Shown here one piece after another: positions 1 to 5,816 of a stretch of DNA of 9,049 nucleotides. The translations under genes were made by a program, and so were the position numbers. Source of the stretch: Acidobacteriota bacterium (GTDB lineage: Bacteria > Acidobacteriota > Terriglobia > Terriglobales > Acidobacteriaceae); NCBI GenBank assembly GCA_021780095.1, contig JAJXZK010000336.1, positions 1 to 9,049 on the forward strand. Reading direction: 5' to 3'. How positions within the stretch are numbered: the first letter of the stretch is position 1; the number at the start of each line of letters is the position of its first letter. The notes under the pieces are model-generated. The model made no database searches. It saw only the letters and a list, made by a program, of their open reading frames with translations, and was not told where the DNA came from.

Positions 1-281
1 AACCCATCGCAGTCCACCTGCCAGCGGTTGCGGCCAGCGGAAATCCAGACACTTCCGACTTGTCACTGCTGGAAGTCGGCCGACGCGCTGCTTGGGAGGC
101 GGAACGGCACGCAATCCAGAAAATGCTGGAGATCACACACTGGAATCGACGCGAAGCCTCTCGGCGGTTGCAGATCAGCTACAAGGCGTTGCTGAACAAA
201 ATCAAGCAAATGCAGTTGGAAGAGAATGCCTCTAAGGAGATGGCCACCGAAAGGCCAAGGAAGAACCGATCTACCCATTAG
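1..281 (+). CDS. Sigma-54-dependent (NtrC-type) transcriptional regulator, C-terminal end only
   Basis: The frame is open from the left edge, so only about the last 92 residues are seen and the gene begins outside the window. The visible part has a short linker followed by a segment with AERHAIQKMLEITHWNRREA and then SRRLQISYKALLNKIKQ. This is the pattern of the Fis-type helix-turn-helix that ends NtrC-family enhancer-binding proteins (second helix 'SRRLQISYKALLNKI'). By family knowledge such proteins bind upstream activator sites and use an AAA+ domain to open sigma-54 promoters; the AAA+ and receiver domains are not visible here. A polar, basic tail of about 25 residues follows the HTH and ends at TAG 279-281. 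A sigma-54 promoter match lies only about 175 bp downstream, which fits the regulator class. A TTG at 60 is not a plausible start because the frame continues upstream with coding-like sequence. The HTH assignment is secure; the stimulus and targets are unknown. Confidence 0.85.
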   Translation, partial: PIAVHLPAVAASGNPDTSDLSLLEVGRRAAWEAERHAIQKMLEITHWNRREASRRLQISYKALLNKIKQMQLEENASKEMATERPRKNRSTH

Positions 282-300
282 TGGCATGCAGATACCACTA
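279..300 (+). terminator. Inverted repeat at the regulator's stop codon (weak terminator or operator)
   Basis: TAGTGGCAT (279-287) and ATACCACTA (292-300) form a 9-bp dyad with one mismatched pair around a 4-base loop. The TAG stop codon of the regulator gene is the first half-site. The sequence after it (AATTTCTAG) is only weakly T-rich, so it is a poor intrinsic terminator. It could equally be a binding site for the regulator, whose gene ends here. Confidence 0.3.
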
Positions 301-403
301 ATTTCTAGTAGACAGCCGCGGGACATTATCGTCGGAGGATGGTCATAAGATGCGGCGTGGATTGCTTGGAAACTAATGGTTATAAAGGAGTTATCTCTGG
401 ATC

Positions 404-442
404 TGGTTCATGGGATGGCGAAATATGTGACCGATCGAACCA
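404..442. promoter_or_regulatory. Spaced inverted repeat upstream of the sigma-54 promoter, possible activator site
   Basis: TGGTTC (404-409) and GAACCA (437-442) are perfect inverted copies separated by 27 bases, and both are preceded by GATC (400-403 and 433-436). They lie 12 to 50 bases before the -24 element at 454. Upstream activator sites of NtrC-type proteins are usually inverted repeats but normally lie further from the promoter, so this is only a candidate; six-base arms can arise by chance. Confidence 0.15.
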
Positions 443-453
443 CGTCCGCGAAT

Positions 454-470
454 TTGGCCTCTCATTTGCA
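454..470 (+). promoter_or_regulatory. Sigma-54 (-24/-12) promoter
   Basis: TTGGC (454-458), seven bases, then TTGCA (466-470) matches the sigma-54 consensus TTGGCACG-N4-TTGCA at both core elements with the exact GG-N10-GC spacing. The expected transcription start is near 481. The match lies in gene-free sequence directly downstream of an enhancer-binding-protein gene, which supports it. The downstream candidates are a structured RNA at about 481-629 and, if there is read-through, pgeF. The opposite strand was not found to offer an equally good match here. Confidence 0.55.
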
Positions 471-537
471 CTATAGATCGTCAAGATGAGGCATCCCAAT
501 CAGCAGCCCTCCTTCGGAATTCTATCCCGCTATCATT

Positions 538-559
538 GTCGCTCGGGAAACCGAGTGGC
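538..559 (+). other. RNA stem-loop with GAAA tetraloop
   Basis: GTCGCTCGG (538-546) pairs with CCGAGTGGC (551-559) around GAAA (547-550). It gives nine pairs including two G-U pairs (539-558 and 541-556). A GNRA loop closed by G-C on a nine-pair stem is typical of a real structured RNA. It is not followed by a T run, so it is not a terminator. Confidence 0.5.
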
Positions 560-608
560 TCCCATCCTGTAAGTTCCTGCCAATTTATCTTCGCTAGCCT
601 CGATGCAG

Positions 609-629
609 GGCCCGCCAACGCGGGCCTTT
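609..629 (+). terminator. Intrinsic-terminator-like hairpin
   Basis: GGCCCGC (609-615) and GCGGGCC (620-626) form a perfect 7-bp G+C-rich stem with a CAAC loop, followed by TTTC. The T run is short, which is common in G+C-rich genomes. A second perfect 6-bp pair, ATGCAG (603-608) with CTGCAT (635-640), encloses it. It stands 48 bases before pgeF, so it should end transcripts coming from 481 or act as an attenuator. Confidence 0.5.
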
Positions 630-673
630 CGCGTCTGCATGTATCCCAGGATCAACTCCCAGCATAAAATTTA

Positions 674-1795
674 GTGGTGTCAGCGAAAACAACTTTTGAA
701 TCCAACCGCACCAGAATCAAGGAACTCGACGCCCTATTCGAGCGTGGAGGCCTGACCCGCGGTCCGCACAGGAAGCGCATCGCGGCCAGTCGCGGTGGAC
801 GCAGCAAGAAGCAATCGTCCTTGTCGGCAAAAAAGCGCTCGGGGCCGGCCACATCAGCGCCGAAAAAGCCAGCGATCAAGACCGTCGGGCCGACGATCCT
901 TCGCGTGCCGCAGTGGCAGCAGTATGACTGGCTCATCCACGGCTTTAGCACGCGGGTTGGGGGTGTATCCACCGTCTATCGGCCGCGCGATGGAAAACAA
1001 ACATGCGGCGAACTGAATTTAGGATCGACGGCAGCTGATTCGCCGGAGAATGTGAAGGGCAATCGAGAACTCTTCGTGCATGCGTTGCTCGACGGCTCTG
1101 GCGACACGTCGAAATCAGGACGAACCAAGATTACCGAATTGCGGCTCCTGCGCCAGATTCATTCCGGGTTGGTGCATCGAACTGGCCCAGAAGAAAAATC
1201 CGCCAGCACAACGGAACCCCTGCGGGGAGATGGATGGATCGCAACGGAGCCCGGAGCGCTGCTCGGCATTCAGACCGCAGATTGCATTCCTGTGCTGGTT
1301 GTGGATGTACGCCAGCGAATAGTCGCTGCGTTTCATGCTGGTTGGAGAGGAACTCTTGCGCGCATTGTCGAGCGCGGGATCGGTAGCCTGCGGGCGGAGT
1401 TTGGGAGCCAGCCGTGCGATCTGACGGCTGCCATCGGGCCGGGAATTGGGCGTTGCTGTTACTCCGTCGGAGAAGAAGTACGGATGGAATTCGCTTCCCA
1501 ATTCACCTACGCCGACACACTGTTTGAAGAAGTCTTTGACCTGGACCCGATCAAGGAAAAATATCCCATGCTGTTCCTGACGGCGCGCGCGCCCGGACAC
1601 AGCAATCTGGGACCGAGCCTGCACCTTGACCTGGTGGAAGCAAACCGGCGTCAGTTGATGGATGCGGGAATCGCGCCCGAAAGGATTTACGCGTTGAATC
1701 TGTGCACGGCTTGCGACACCGGGCACTTTTTCTCGCATCGCGCCGAGCATGGTTTTACCGGCCGCATGGTCAGCGCCATCGGAATCCGGCCATGA
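674..1795 (+). CDS. pgeF: Peptidoglycan editing factor PgeF / laccase-domain protein (YfiH/YlmD family)
   Basis: The 373-residue protein carries the full YfiH/YlmD (Cu-oxidase_4, formerly DUF152) signature: QIHSGLVH (His163), TADCIPV (Cys204), FHAGWRG (His221), IGPGIGRCCY near 254-263, and a C-terminal CTACDTGHFFSHRAEHG block. The 17-residue spacing from Cys204 to His221 equals that between the Cys and His metal-site residues of E. coli YfiH as I recall it. Family members are cytoplasmic; E. coli PgeF removes wrongly incorporated amino acids from peptidoglycan precursors, and other members act on purine nucleosides. The family is usually about 240-280 residues. Here about 75 extra residues precede the core, with residues 31-68 rich in Lys, Arg, Ser and Gly. 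The start is GTG 674 or the adjacent GTG 677, with TAA 665-667 in frame upstream and no clear Shine-Dalgarno; an in-frame GTG at residue 78 would remove the extension. It ends 13 bp from the convergent cyclase gene. Confidence 0.93.
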   Translation: MVSAKTTFESNRTRIKELDALFERGGLTRGPHRKRIAASRGGRSKKQSSLSAKKRSGPATSAPKKPAIKTVGPTILRVPQWQQYDWLIHGFSTRVGGVSTVYRPRDGKQTCGELNLGSTAADSPENVKGNRELFVHALLDGSGDTSKSGRTKITELRLLRQIHSGLVHRTGPEEKSASTTEPLRGDGWIATEPGALLGIQTADCIPVLVVDVRQRIVAAFHAGWRGTLARIVERGIGSLRAEFGSQPCDLTAAIGPGIGRCCYSVGEEVRMEFASQFTYADTLFEEVFDLDPIKEKYPMLFLTARAPGHSNLGPSLHLDLVEANRRQLMDAGIAPERIYALNLCTACDTGHFFSHRAEHGFTGRMVSAIGIRP

Positions 1796-1808
1796 TCCTG
1801 CAATCCAG

Positions 1809-3008
1809 TCAACGGACCAGCATGAGTTTCGTGTCGAGCGCGACGATTCGATTGCGCCCTTCGGTCTTGGCCTGATACATGGCGGAATCGCATTGATGCA
1901 GCAGATCTTGAATTGTAATGGTGGGATCATGCCCCAAGTACGTGGCAACTCCAATGCTGACCGTAATCGTGATGTTTTGCCGTATCCCATTGTCACGCAA
2001 GCGAGGGCTGGGCACCGCAACGGAGTCGATATGGTACCGCAATCGATCCGCCACGATCATCGCCGCCTCGGCGTCCGCCTTCGGTAATAGCGCCACAAAC
2101 TCTTCGCCTCCCCACCGGCCGACGATGTCGATATTGCGCACAGAATTTCGCAGCTTTTCCACGACTGCGCAGAGGACTGCATCTCCAGCGCGATGACCGT
2201 AGCGATCATTCACCTGCTTGAAGTGGTCCACATCGAACATGATCAGCGAAAAAACATCTCCGGTCCGGGAAGTTTTCAGTAGTTCCCGCTCGCACAAGGC
2301 AGTGAATGACCGGCGGTTGTGGATGCCGGTGAGCGGATCGATGTTCGCCAGTTTCTCCAGTTCCAGTCGGATCTGGTGGCCCTCCATCCAGAACACACCA
2401 AACCCCAGACCGATAGCCGCGCCAAGAAACACGAGAGCCGTTGTCGCCTCTAACGGGTTCGGGGACTGTGGATTTCCATGGAAACCGTGCAGAAGAACAA
2501 GCAGGCTGCGAAAAATATTGAAAGCCGCGAGAATCAGCAGAAGGGTGACATTGAACCATACGGGCGAATCGATGCGGTTCGGGTTGGTGCGTATCAGCAG
2601 AGACGCGTTTTCGCAGACCTGTAATGCGACCGACATTGAAAAGACCATGACCGTGATTTGCGTTAGGCCGTGAAAATGTCGAAACACAAGATAGACAAGC
2701 ACCTGCAGCACTAGGAGCCCGGTTCCAAGCTTGGGGACATGCCGCTCTGAACCGGAAAGCTCCACGAAGCAGACATACAGCAGAACGAAGGCCAGCAGGA
2801 TGAGAAGGTACGCGACCAGAACAGCGATGCTCCCCAAGTTGTTCAGGCGCAACATGAAGATAGATGCCCCCAGCGCCCCGGAAGCGAAGCAGGCGCCCAG
2901 CCAGCCAGTGCCTTTGAAAAATGGATTGGTCAGGCGCACAATCGCCAGCCCGATGCATCCGCCGGCGAGCAGGACCGAGGCAACAACCAGGATGATGTGA
3001 GTTTCCAT
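1809..3008 (-). CDS. Membrane-bound diguanylate cyclase (GGDEF domain)
   Basis: This 399-residue protein (from ATG 3006-3008) makes cyclic di-GMP from two GTP at the inner membrane. About the first 210 residues form roughly seven hydrophobic segments, beginning with IILVVASVLLAGG and ending with ALVFLGAAIGLGFGVFW. They are a likely but unrecognised sensor or anchor module. The cyclase domain follows: DPLTGIHNRRSF near 224-235, the metal-binding FDVDHF near 258-263 with NDRYGHRAGD after it, and the active-site GGEEF at 300-304. An RNID inhibitory (I-) site at 291-294, with the standard five-residue gap before GGEEF, indicates product inhibition. No EAL domain is present, so synthesis rather than breakdown is expected. 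A GTG at 3075-3077 would add 23 residues; ATG 3008 is preferred because the first membrane segment follows at once, though neither start has a strong ribosome-binding site. The gene lies 245 nt downstream of the GH79 gene on the same strand. Confidence 0.93.
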   Translation of the reverse strand: METHIILVVASVLLAGGCIGLAIVRLTNPFFKGTGWLGACFASGALGASIFMLRLNNLGSIAVLVAYLLILLAFVLLYVCFVELSGSERHVPKLGTGLLVLQVLVYLVFRHFHGLTQITVMVFSMSVALQVCENASLLIRTNPNRIDSPVWFNVTLLLILAAFNIFRSLLVLLHGFHGNPQSPNPLEATTALVFLGAAIGLGFGVFWMEGHQIRLELEKLANIDPLTGIHNRRSFTALCERELLKTSRTGDVFSLIMFDVDHFKQVNDRYGHRAGDAVLCAVVEKLRNSVRNIDIVGRWGGEEFVALLPKADAEAAMIVADRLRYHIDSVAVPSPRLRDNGIRQNITITVSIGVATYLGHDPTITIQDLLHQCDSAMYQAKTEGRNRIVALDTKLMLVR

Positions 3009-3253
3009 GCCAGATACTAGGGGGACAAGCACAATCGGGCGAAGACATACGGCTCGCGCGAAGTTGTGAAATATCACCCCGAGTGTAGCCCGGTTTGGCG
3101 CCGGCCGCGAGTGACGAAAGTTTGAAGACCCCAGACTGGTCCAATTTTGGAATACTCCACGGAGATCATCCGTAAGGGCGGATCGCCAACTCAGCTCGCG
3201 AATAATTGTCTATCAGCCGCAATGACTGATGGCGGAGCGACGCGGGTGCGTTC

Positions 3254-4717
3254 CTACTCCCAGGTCAGCAAAGCCGCACTTCCGGCCGGAATTTCGCATT
3301 CCGCCGCTCCGTTGGTGACGGCGATATGTTCCATCCAGCTTGACCTCAATGAGCCATCGGCGCCAACCGGCGAGCCGGCAAAGGTCGTGTCCTGCTCATT
3401 GTCTAAACTCGGAGCGATCAGTCGTTCTAGCGAGACACGCTCGCCGGAAGAATTCGCCTGCAGCTTCAGACGTACCTTCTTTTCGCCATCCTTATTAATT
3501 GCCACGACACGCAGTTTGCGCTGAGCGTCCAGCGCGGCGTACGCAACAAACAGTGGTCCCGCATCGCTGGCATCCAGTTGACTCGCAACCATGCGACCAC
3601 CCAGCAACCGCGCCATCACAAGAAGGGCGTAATACTCCGGACGAGCGACGAAACCGTTCTGAAGGGTGCCGACGACGGGCGCATACCATCCATATCCGCC
3701 GCCATGGAAGTTGATGCCGGTGCCGCCGATCGCCAGCAACTGGAACATCAAATCCAGCGCCCACAGCGACGACGCAAAAGTATTGCTGACGCCTGGCTTG
3801 CCGCCGCCATAGCAGGAGTTCGTTTCCGTCAGACGGTAGGGTAGATGCGATTCCGCCATTGCCTGTCGAATTTTCGGCACCCCCGAAACCCACCGCGGAT
3901 TGTCAGGACTCAGCAACCGCTGAATGTTCATGGCAGGATTGCTGACCGGCCCCAGAGCGTAATAGTGCGTGGACAGTTCAACAATGTCTTTGCCGAACTG
4001 CTGCGCGAACTGGACCAGCCAGTCGCTGGTGCCTGCCGTATCCGGACCTGCGAACTTCGCCTGAGGCACTCGCGCCTTTACCGCGTCATAGAACGGCTTC
4101 CATTCGCTTGCAAAATCCTGGTAGCTGTACCCTGGCGGACGCAGCCCATTGTGCGGGAATAGATCGTCTTCATTGCCGATCTGAAAACTGATCAACCGAT
4201 CGCCCAGTGTGTCATAGACAAAAGCAGCCTCATCCCCGGCTTGCCGCGCAGTGCCCTTGCCGAAGTTCAACCCGTACATCGCACGCCAGTCCACCATGTC
4301 CAGAAACTGCCGCAAATTGCGGATGGACTCCGGGGTGGTCTGAGTGTTGGATGGGGCATGATGGCCTTTATCCGGGCCGATTGGGGCGGACGACTGTGCG
4401 GCTGCATTTTTTGAAGGATGCGGCGTCCAGAATGCATACTCGCTGGAGTTGCCGCCAATGCGCAGCACACCTTTGCCTAATGGACGCAGGAATCCTGCAA
4501 GACCATCGTTCTTCGCCGAGAAATAGCCCGGGTCTGACAACTGCGCCGTCTCATAGCTAAGGCCCAAGAAGTTTTCAGGAATCGGCTGTCCCGTCTGATT
4601 CATCTCGATGGTGAGGCGCGCGGAAGTACTCGCAACGGAGTCGGCTCGAAGAACTTTCGGGAACGCTCTTACAGCGGCCGTCGCAACAGTAGAGCACAGA
4701 AATTTTCTACGATTCAT
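3254..4717 (-). CDS. Glycoside hydrolase family 79 enzyme (beta-glucuronidase/heparanase-like), Tat-exported
   Basis: This 487-residue enzyme resembles GH79 (clan GH-A, retaining) enzymes such as Acidobacterium capsulatum AcGlcA79A, and would remove glucuronic acid or 4-O-methylglucuronic acid from polysaccharides outside the cytoplasm. MNRRKFLCSTVATAAV at the N-terminus has an RRKFL twin-arginine motif and a short hydrophobic stretch. The (beta/alpha)8 barrel follows, with SYETAQL near 54, RIGGNSSEY near 86, SFQIGNEDD with the putative acid/base Glu183, and RLTETNSCYGGG with the putative nucleophile Glu298. Their spacing of 115 residues is close to the 114 recalled for AcGlcA79A (Glu173/Glu287). 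From about residue 365 a C-terminal beta domain includes FVAYAALDAQRKLRVVAINKDG. ATG 4717 is chosen because the signal peptide begins exactly there; a TTG at 4801 would add 28 unlikely residues. It is divergent from the 5020 gene. Substrate cannot be fixed from sequence alone. Confidence 0.9.
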   Translation of the reverse strand: MNRRKFLCSTVATAAVRAFPKVLRADSVASTSARLTIEMNQTGQPIPENFLGLSYETAQLSDPGYFSAKNDGLAGFLRPLGKGVLRIGGNSSEYAFWTPHPSKNAAAQSSAPIGPDKGHHAPSNTQTTPESIRNLRQFLDMVDWRAMYGLNFGKGTARQAGDEAAFVYDTLGDRLISFQIGNEDDLFPHNGLRPPGYSYQDFASEWKPFYDAVKARVPQAKFAGPDTAGTSDWLVQFAQQFGKDIVELSTHYYALGPVSNPAMNIQRLLSPDNPRWVSGVPKIRQAMAESHLPYRLTETNSCYGGGKPGVSNTFASSLWALDLMFQLLAIGGTGINFHGGGYGWYAPVVGTLQNGFVARPEYYALLVMARLLGGRMVASQLDASDAGPLFVAYAALDAQRKLRVVAINKDGEKKVRLKLQANSSGERVSLERLIAPSLDNEQDTTFAGSPVGADGSLRSSWMEHIAVTNGAAECEIPAGSAALLTWE

Positions 4718-4811
4718 GACGCAGACAAGTGAACCACCCACAGCACGGAAATGCAAGCCCACGAACTCCCCGTCAACCTCGCGGACGGAGTCGCACGGCA
4801 AACATGTCTCA

Positions 4812-4827
4812 AGCGATCTAGATCGCT
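4812..4827. promoter_or_regulatory. Perfect 16-bp palindrome in the divergent promoter region, candidate operator
   Basis: AGCGATCTAGATCGCT is identical to its reverse complement over all 16 bases. It lies about 95 bp before the GH79 start and about 190 bp before the start of the divergent gene at 5020, with no gene overlapping it. Such a dyad suits a dimeric regulator, for instance one controlling the hydrolase. No regulator gene is adjacent, so the binding protein is unknown. Confidence 0.35.
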
Positions 4828-4955
4828 ATTTGCCCCGATCTGGCTTAGCTTGAATCCAACCCCCTCAACGAACATCCAATCGCCAGCATCCCCACACCAC
4901 AACGCGAACTGGTAGAGAATTCTCCCACCGCTCGACGAATATCCCCCACTTACAT

Positions 4956-4983
4956 TTTGCCTAGCCGCGCATCCATGTAAACT
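4956..4983 (+). promoter_or_regulatory. Weak sigma-70-like promoter for the 5020 gene
   Basis: TTTGCC (4956-4961), a 16-base gap, and TAAACT (4978-4983) loosely resemble -35 and -10 elements. The predicted start near 4990 would give a leader of about 30 nt before the GTG at 5020. Both boxes are poor matches, so this is only the best candidate in the interval. Apart from this and the palindrome, I see nothing clear in 4718-5009. Confidence 0.2.
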
Positions 4984-5009
4984 GTTCCCTGAGGCGAAGC
5001 AGCCTGAAT

Positions 5010-5015
5010 GGAGGT
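5010..5015 (+). promoter_or_regulatory. Ribosome-binding site that selects the GTG start at 5020
   Basis: GGAGGT at 5010-5015 sits 4-5 bases before GTG 5020-5022. The only upstream alternative, ATG 5008-5010, overlaps this site and has no well-placed Shine-Dalgarno of its own. This decides the start in favour of GTG 5020 (TTG 5023 also possible). Confidence 0.6.
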
Positions 5016-5019
5016 CACC

Positions 5020-5772
5020 GTGTTGAAGCGCGTCTTTCAGCATCCGCAGTTTCTTGTCATCTACTCCGCAACCATCACCGTAGTATTCCTCATCACCTCC
5101 TGCATCAATTTCGCGCGTCCGGTTCATGGTGCCGGCAAGACTGTCGACTTCGACCGAATCCAGGTACACCGCATCGACGTTGTCGAGCCCGATGGCACGC
5201 CTCGACTGGTCCTTTCGGATCGGGCCGAATATCCCGGCAGCTTCTTCCATGGAAAAGAAATCGCTCGCCCGGATCGCAGCGATTCTGCCGGCATGCTTTT
5301 TATCAACAACGAGGGGACGGAGGACGGCGGCCTTATCTACGGCGGCACGCGCGTCGATGGCAAGCCCTCCAGCTTCGGCCATCTCAGCTTCGATCAGTAC
5401 GATCAGGATCAAACTCTCGTTCTTGGGACCGAGTTATCGCCGGATGGAAGCAGAACTGCGGGCATCGCGCTGAATGATGCGCCGCAGAAACCGATTACTC
5501 CCGAGATGTATCGCGAAGCTGAGCGCATCAAAGCCATGCCGCACGGTCCGGCAAGAAAAACCGCATGGACCGCGTTCATGAAGAAATTTCCCTCTCTGCG
5601 TAAACGAGCCTCCCTCGAACGGAAGAACGATGGCTCCGTGGGATTGACATTGCGAGATCAGGAAGGCAACCCGCGCCTGCAGATCAGCCTGGACGTCCAC
5701 GGGCAGCCGACAATTCAATTGCTCGATGCGCAAGGCAACGTGAAGCGGACAATCTCCATTCCAGAGAGCTGA
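5020..5772 (+). CDS. Membrane-anchored extracytoplasmic protein of unknown function
   Basis: The 250-residue product (from GTG 5020) has a basic start, one hydrophobic segment (LVIYSATITVVFLITSCINF, about residues 12-31), and then an extracytoplasmic domain. The domain is built of short beta-strand-like units of the form 'D-x-x-G-x-P-R/T-x-x-L'. These include VVEPDGTPRLVLSD near 54-67 and, at the C-terminus, LRDQEGNPRLQISLD, VHGQPTIQLL and DAQGNVKRTI. A central SAGMLFINNEGTEDGGLIYGG stretch and a charged helical insert (TPEMYREAERIKAMPHG region) separate them. I believe similar uncharacterised proteins are common in Acidobacteria, but I know no function. The segment contains a Ser-Cys pair (ITSC), so a lipoprotein-type anchor is conceivable but the position is not a good lipobox. 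The gene is divergent from the GH79 gene and ends 44 bp from the convergent acyltransferase gene. Confidence 0.75.
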   Translation: MLKRVFQHPQFLVIYSATITVVFLITSCINFARPVHGAGKTVDFDRIQVHRIDVVEPDGTPRLVLSDRAEYPGSFFHGKEIARPDRSDSAGMLFINNEGTEDGGLIYGGTRVDGKPSSFGHLSFDQYDQDQTLVLGTELSPDGSRTAGIALNDAPQKPITPEMYREAERIKAMPHGPARKTAWTAFMKKFPSLRKRASLERKNDGSVGLTLRDQEGNPRLQISLDVHGQPTIQLLDAQGNVKRTISIPES

Positions 5773-5816
5773 GGTTTAGTAAGTCCGTGCAATCCGTCGC
5801 AACGAAAGCAACGTCG

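Larger units (their letters stand above)
481..629 (+). ncRNA. Candidate sigma-54-dependent small RNA (or structured leader of pgeF)
   Basis: This is inferred from three elements in order: a sigma-54 promoter predicting a start near 481, a strong 9-bp stem-loop at 538-559, and a terminator-like hairpin at 609-629. The span is about 150 nt, a usual small-RNA size. A short GATG-AGG-CATC stem lies at 485-495. A pyrimidine tract CCCTCCTT at 507-514 is complementary to a Shine-Dalgarno sequence and looks unpaired, as in some RNAs that block translation. Two G-U pairs in the 538-559 stem would be A-C mismatches on the opposite strand, so the structure favours plus-strand transcription. I do not recognise a known RNA family. 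The alternative is a 5' leader of pgeF with an attenuator. A 28-codon reading frame at 486-572 has no ribosome-binding site. Confidence 0.35.

Noticed and set aside
431..444. Minus-strand GTGGTTCGATC resembling a tRNA T-loop
   Set aside because: The bases after the loop do not pair with the GTGG side, and no acceptor or anticodon stems are present around it.
486..572. 28-codon reading frame starting with ATG 486 inside the candidate RNA
   Set aside because: It has no Shine-Dalgarno, would start about 5 nt from the predicted transcript start, and its product resembles nothing I know. The stem with G-U pairs explains the sequence better, though a leader peptide cannot be fully excluded.
1115..2020. 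301-codon minus-strand open frame across pgeF
   Set aside because: It is antisense to a strongly conserved gene, has no ribosome-binding site, and its translation is a low-similarity, Arg/Ser-rich shadow.
2206..3144. 312-codon minus-strand frame overlapping the cyclase gene
   Set aside because: It is another frame of the same strand as the GGDEF gene. The cyclase frame has clear domain motifs and this one has none.
3009..3253. Possible terminator or promoter between the GH79 and cyclase genes
   Set aside because: Only short 4-5 bp dyads (for example ATCCG/CGGAT near 3168-3182) and very weak promoter-like hexamers were found; none is convincing.
4748..4776. TTGACG-N17-CATTTC minus-strand promoter for the GH79 gene
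   Set aside because: The -35 is fair but the -10 matches too few consensus bases and would leave a very short leader.
5773..5816. Shared terminator between the convergent 5020 gene and the acyltransferase gene
   Set aside because: The sequence holds a direct repeat (GCAACG twice) rather than a stable inverted repeat, and no T run follows.
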